From an uncultured Beijerinckiaceae bacterium (GTDB lineage Bacteria; Pseudomonadota; Alphaproteobacteria; Rhizobiales; Beijerinckiaceae), in NCBI GenBank assembly GCA_937863205.1, contig CALMGA010000150.1, forward strand, positions 13,699 to 21,419: a stretch of DNA of 7,721 nt. The letters are read 5' to 3'. A program made the translations under genes and the position numbers. Numbering within the stretch: position 1 is the stretch's first letter; every line of letters starts with the position of its first letter. Below, in pieces: positions 6,094-7,721 of this stretch. A model generated the notes under the pieces. That model had not been told where the DNA came from. It was given only the letters and a program-made list of their open reading frames with translations, and made no database searches.

Positions 6094-7059
6094 CTACCCG
6101 ATCGCCATGCGCAGCACCTTGGCGCTGCGGACGACGCCGTCGGGCGGCGGCGCCGTGGTGCCGCCGTCGGTGAGCACGTAGGCGACCCGGCCGCGTTCGC
6201 CTGGCAACCGGCTCCAGGCCGCGCTCGATGGTCCGAGCAGCAACTCGTCCAAAGGTTCGCCCGCGACCACGGCGCGCGGCGCACCGCCGGGACCGAGTGG
6301 GATGCGGTCAATCGTGTTCTCGCGGTGCGTGGTCAGGTAGGCGACCTCCGCCTCCTCGTCGATGCAGAAGTCGTCCGCCATGCGTCCGTGGTCGACGCGT
6401 TCCGGCTGGCTTGCGGGCGCCAGGGTGGCCGGGTCCACCGGCACGCGCATGAACAGCTTCTGACCCGTCACCGTGTAGTACGCGGCCGAGCGCCGCGCGT
6501 CGTAGCGGATGCCATTGATGCCGGGCTGCGGCGGCGGCGGCAGGCTGTCGGGCACGTGCGCCATGCTCGCGTGCTTGAGCCACACGGAGGCGTGCGGCCG
6601 TCCGTCCGGTGCAAAGTCGATGCGCCAGACCAAGCCGGCGAAACAGTCGGCGGCGAGCATCACCGTCGGCGCGAGCGCGCAGGCCCCGTTGAGCCCGCGC
6701 GCCTCCGCCGGCAGCTGCAGCACCCTCTCCAGCCTCACGGGTGCCCCCGGCGACCAACCGCGCAGGTCGAGACGGTGCAGGTAGTTCTCGTGCGTCGTGT
6801 ACACGTTGCCGGTGCACACGATGAACACGTCGGGCTCGAGCTCGACGATGCCGGTCGCGATCTCGCCGAAGGTGTGCAGGTGCATCGGATCAACGACCGC
6901 ATCCGGGCGCGGCGGCGGCAGGTACCAGAGCTCCTTGCGGGTCGCCACGGTGACCAGGATGGAGTTGTCGGCCCGCACCGCCAGGTTCTCCAGGAAGAAG
7001 TGCGGGAGGAAGGACGCCGCGACCGTGAGCTTCACGGGGCGCAAGTTGTCGTCTGCCAT
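6094..7059 (-). CDS. SMP-30/gluconolactonase-like beta-propeller protein
   Basis: This intact 321-residue protein has no signal peptide or membrane segment and is probably cytoplasmic. Repeated strand patterns such as ENLAVRADNSILVTV (24-38), GINGIRYDARRSAAYYTV (180-197) and DDFCIDEEAEVAYLTTH (229-245) point to a six-bladed propeller of the SMP-30/gluconolactonase/LRE type. Family members hydrolyse sugar lactones or related esters with a divalent metal. Glu24, Asn182 and Asp230 sit in the motifs where the metal ligands are expected, but this is inference. The start at ATG 7057-7059 has an upstream ACGGAG at suitable spacing. A 37-base gap separates it from the carboxymuconolactone-decarboxylase-like end upstream, so the two were probably one operon for degradation of a small organic compound. 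The substrate cannot be told from sequence. It is the only full-length gene without visible damage between 3600 and the right edge. Confidence 0.7.
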   Translation of the reverse strand: MADDNLRPVKLTVAASFLPHFFLENLAVRADNSILVTVATRKELWYLPPPRPDAVVDPMHLHTFGEIATGIVELEPDVFIVCTGNVYTTHENYLHRLDLRGWSPGAPVRLERVLQLPAEARGLNGACALAPTVMLAADCFAGLVWRIDFAPDGRPHASVWLKHASMAHVPDSLPPPPQPGINGIRYDARRSAAYYTVTGQKLFMRVPVDPATLAPASQPERVDHGRMADDFCIDEEAEVAYLTTHRENTIDRIPLGPGGAPRAVVAGEPLDELLLGPSSAAWSRLPGERGRVAYVLTDGGTTAPPPDGVVRSAKVLRMAIG

Positions 7060-7096
7060 GGTGGTTGCTCCGTTTCTGAAGTACTCGAAGGCCGGC

Positions 7097-7222
7097 TCAG
7101 TCAGGTGGGGAAACGGCGAGGGCGTTGAGAATGCAGCGGACGCACTGGTCAGCGCCGATCAGCTGCATCATGTCGACGAGCCCGCGTCCACCGAAGGCGC
7201 CCTTCGCGCCGTCCATCGCCTG
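7097..7222 (-). pseudogene. C-terminal remnant of a carboxymuconolactone-decarboxylase-like (AhpD-fold) protein
   Basis: About 41 codons before TGA 7097-7099 read AFGGRGLVDMMQLIGADQCV, then ILNALAVSPPD. This matches the C-terminal helix pair of carboxymuconolactone-decarboxylase-family proteins, where FGxKGLVELxxLxGxY followed by LNAF is typical. Upstream of about 7222 the frame no longer resembles the family and instead lies antisense to the alcohol dehydrogenase piece, so the gene has lost its N-terminal three quarters. It lies just upstream of the SMP-30-like gene on the same strand, consistent with a former operon. The Tyr or His usual in the LxGxY position is replaced (GADQC). Confidence 0.55.
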
Positions 7223-7565
7223 CCGGACGGGCTCGACCCGGCCGACGCGGCACCGCTGCTGTGCGCCGGCGTGACCAGCTTCGCGCCGATGCGGCACTTG
7301 GGGGCCGGGCCAGACGGTCGGCGTGGGCGGCGTCGGAGGCCTCAGGCACCTCGGTGTCAAGTTCGCCCGCGCGTTAGGCGCGCATGTCGTCGCCTTCACC
7401 ACCTTGGTCGCCGAAATCTGGGATGCGCTGGGGCTCGGCGCGCACGAAGCGGTCGTCTCGACCGACGCCGATGCCATGGGACGCCAGCGGCACCGACTCG
7501 ATTTCATCCTCGACACAATCTCGACCACGCACGAGGTGGACCCGCACCTGGCGGCGCTCCACCAG
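7214..7565 (+). pseudogene. Zinc-type alcohol dehydrogenase remnant (YahK/CAD-like), frameshifted, both ends missing
   Basis: From about 7214 one frame reads HRLPDGLDPADAAPLLCAGV and RHLG, typical of YahK/cinnamyl-alcohol-dehydrogenase-like enzymes. At the G5 run 7300-7304 homology shifts by one base to the frame GPGQTVGVGGVGGLRHLGVK, FARALGAHVVAFTT, HEAVVSTDADAM, then LDFILDTIST and PHLAAL. This covers the end of the catalytic domain and most of the NADP-binding domain. The GxGGxGH loop has Arg instead of its last Gly (7344-7346). The zinc-binding N-terminal part and the C-terminus are missing; an intact enzyme is about 350 residues. The left end meets the antisense decarboxylase fragment and the right end stops against the palindromic repeat. 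Confidence 0.75.
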
Positions 7566-7567
7566 AA

Positions 7568-7666
7568 CATCGGACCGAAAAGTGCGAAGCGGTTTTCGGA
7601 TTAATTCGATGCGGCACAATAAGTTAGAGCATCGGACCGGACCCGTTTTTAGGGTCCGATGCTCTT
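7568..7666. repeat. Intergenic palindromic repeat element with two hairpins
   Basis: Hairpin 1 has CCGAAAA (7575-7581) pairing with TTTTCGG (7593-7599) around an 11-base loop, enclosed by CATCG (7568-7572) and CGATG (7607-7611). Hairpin 2 has perfect 13-base arms, 7627-7639 and 7654-7666 (core GAGCATCGGACC), with a 14-base loop. The string CATCGGACCG occurs directly at 7568-7577 and 7631-7640, and a shortened version occurs inverted in the right arm. The layout resembles short palindromic intergenic elements that I recall as abundant in Rhizobiales and related alphaproteobacteria (a CCGAAAAGTG...CGGTTTTCGG block next to a GAGCATC...GATGCTC palindrome). There is no transposase inside it. Confidence 0.7.
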
Positions 7667-7721
7667 AGCACCACAGTTGCGTTTTTGAGCTGTTTGATGT
7701 CCGAGCGGTGTTGCGTGGGGT
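7667..7721. other. Right-edge sequence, unassigned
   Basis: Only 55 bases follow the repeat. They are less GC-rich than the rest, and no gene is recognisable. Confidence 0.3.

Noticed and set aside
7627..7666. Rho-independent terminator
   Set aside because: The stem is strong but no T-tract follows, and the two-hairpin layout fits an interspersed repeat better.
1..7721. CRISPR array, rRNA, or complete mobile element
   Set aside because: No regularly spaced direct repeats, no rRNA-like conserved stretches and no integrase or transposase frame were seen.

Overview
The window is GC-rich DNA, very probably from an alphaproteobacterium. The grounds are strong G/C preference at third codon positions, SCO-, SugE- and YahK-like proteins, and an intergenic palindrome of a kind I associate with Rhizobiales-like genomes. 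That taxonomic call is inference. The window splits into a clean respiratory half (1-3543) and a half dominated by gene remnants (about 3600-7670).

Respiratory half. On the minus strand lie a pentaheme cytochrome (1816-2472, ActA-like) and, overlapping it by 4 bases (GTGA), a long open frame that runs off the left edge. This second frame is the N-terminal part of an ActB-like molybdopterin-oxidoreductase-fold protein (1-1819, GTG start, 606 codons visible). Together they are the first two genes of an Alternative Complex III (quinol:electron acceptor oxidoreductase) operon, and the ActC-F genes would be expected beyond base 1. Divergently, after a 246-base gap, lies an intact SCO-family copper chaperone (2719-3543). 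It would be expected to serve CuA assembly in the terminal oxidase that works with this complex.

Remnant half. From about 3600 on, protein homology appears in short, frameshifted or truncated pieces on both strands. In order they are: a dinucleotide-binding N-terminus like NDH-2 (minus, 3645-3713); a frameshifted Crp/Fnr effector-domain fragment (3855-4197); a second Crp/Fnr fragment (about 4401-4611); a SugE/Gdx-like SMR transporter with a scrambled second membrane helix (minus, 4649-4975); a doubtful small dimeric-barrel-like fragment (5101-5316); a short-chain dehydrogenase N-terminus (5420-5701); an unidentified codon-biased tail (5883-6020); a carboxymuconolactone-decarboxylase-like C-terminus (minus, 7097-7222); and a YahK-like alcohol dehydrogenase piece (7214-7565) that abuts a palindromic repeat (7568-7666). 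Only one full-length gene stands in this half, an SMP-30/gluconolactonase-like beta-propeller (minus, 6094-7059).

The ACIII/SCO genes are undamaged over 3.5 kb in the same sequence. The frameshifts are therefore more likely real decay in a rearrangement-prone region than general sequencing error, although several sit at homopolymer runs and should be verified. I see no convincing new biological system. The most useful observations are the ACIII/SCO arrangement, the dense remnant zone with visible breakpoints, and the repeat at the right end.
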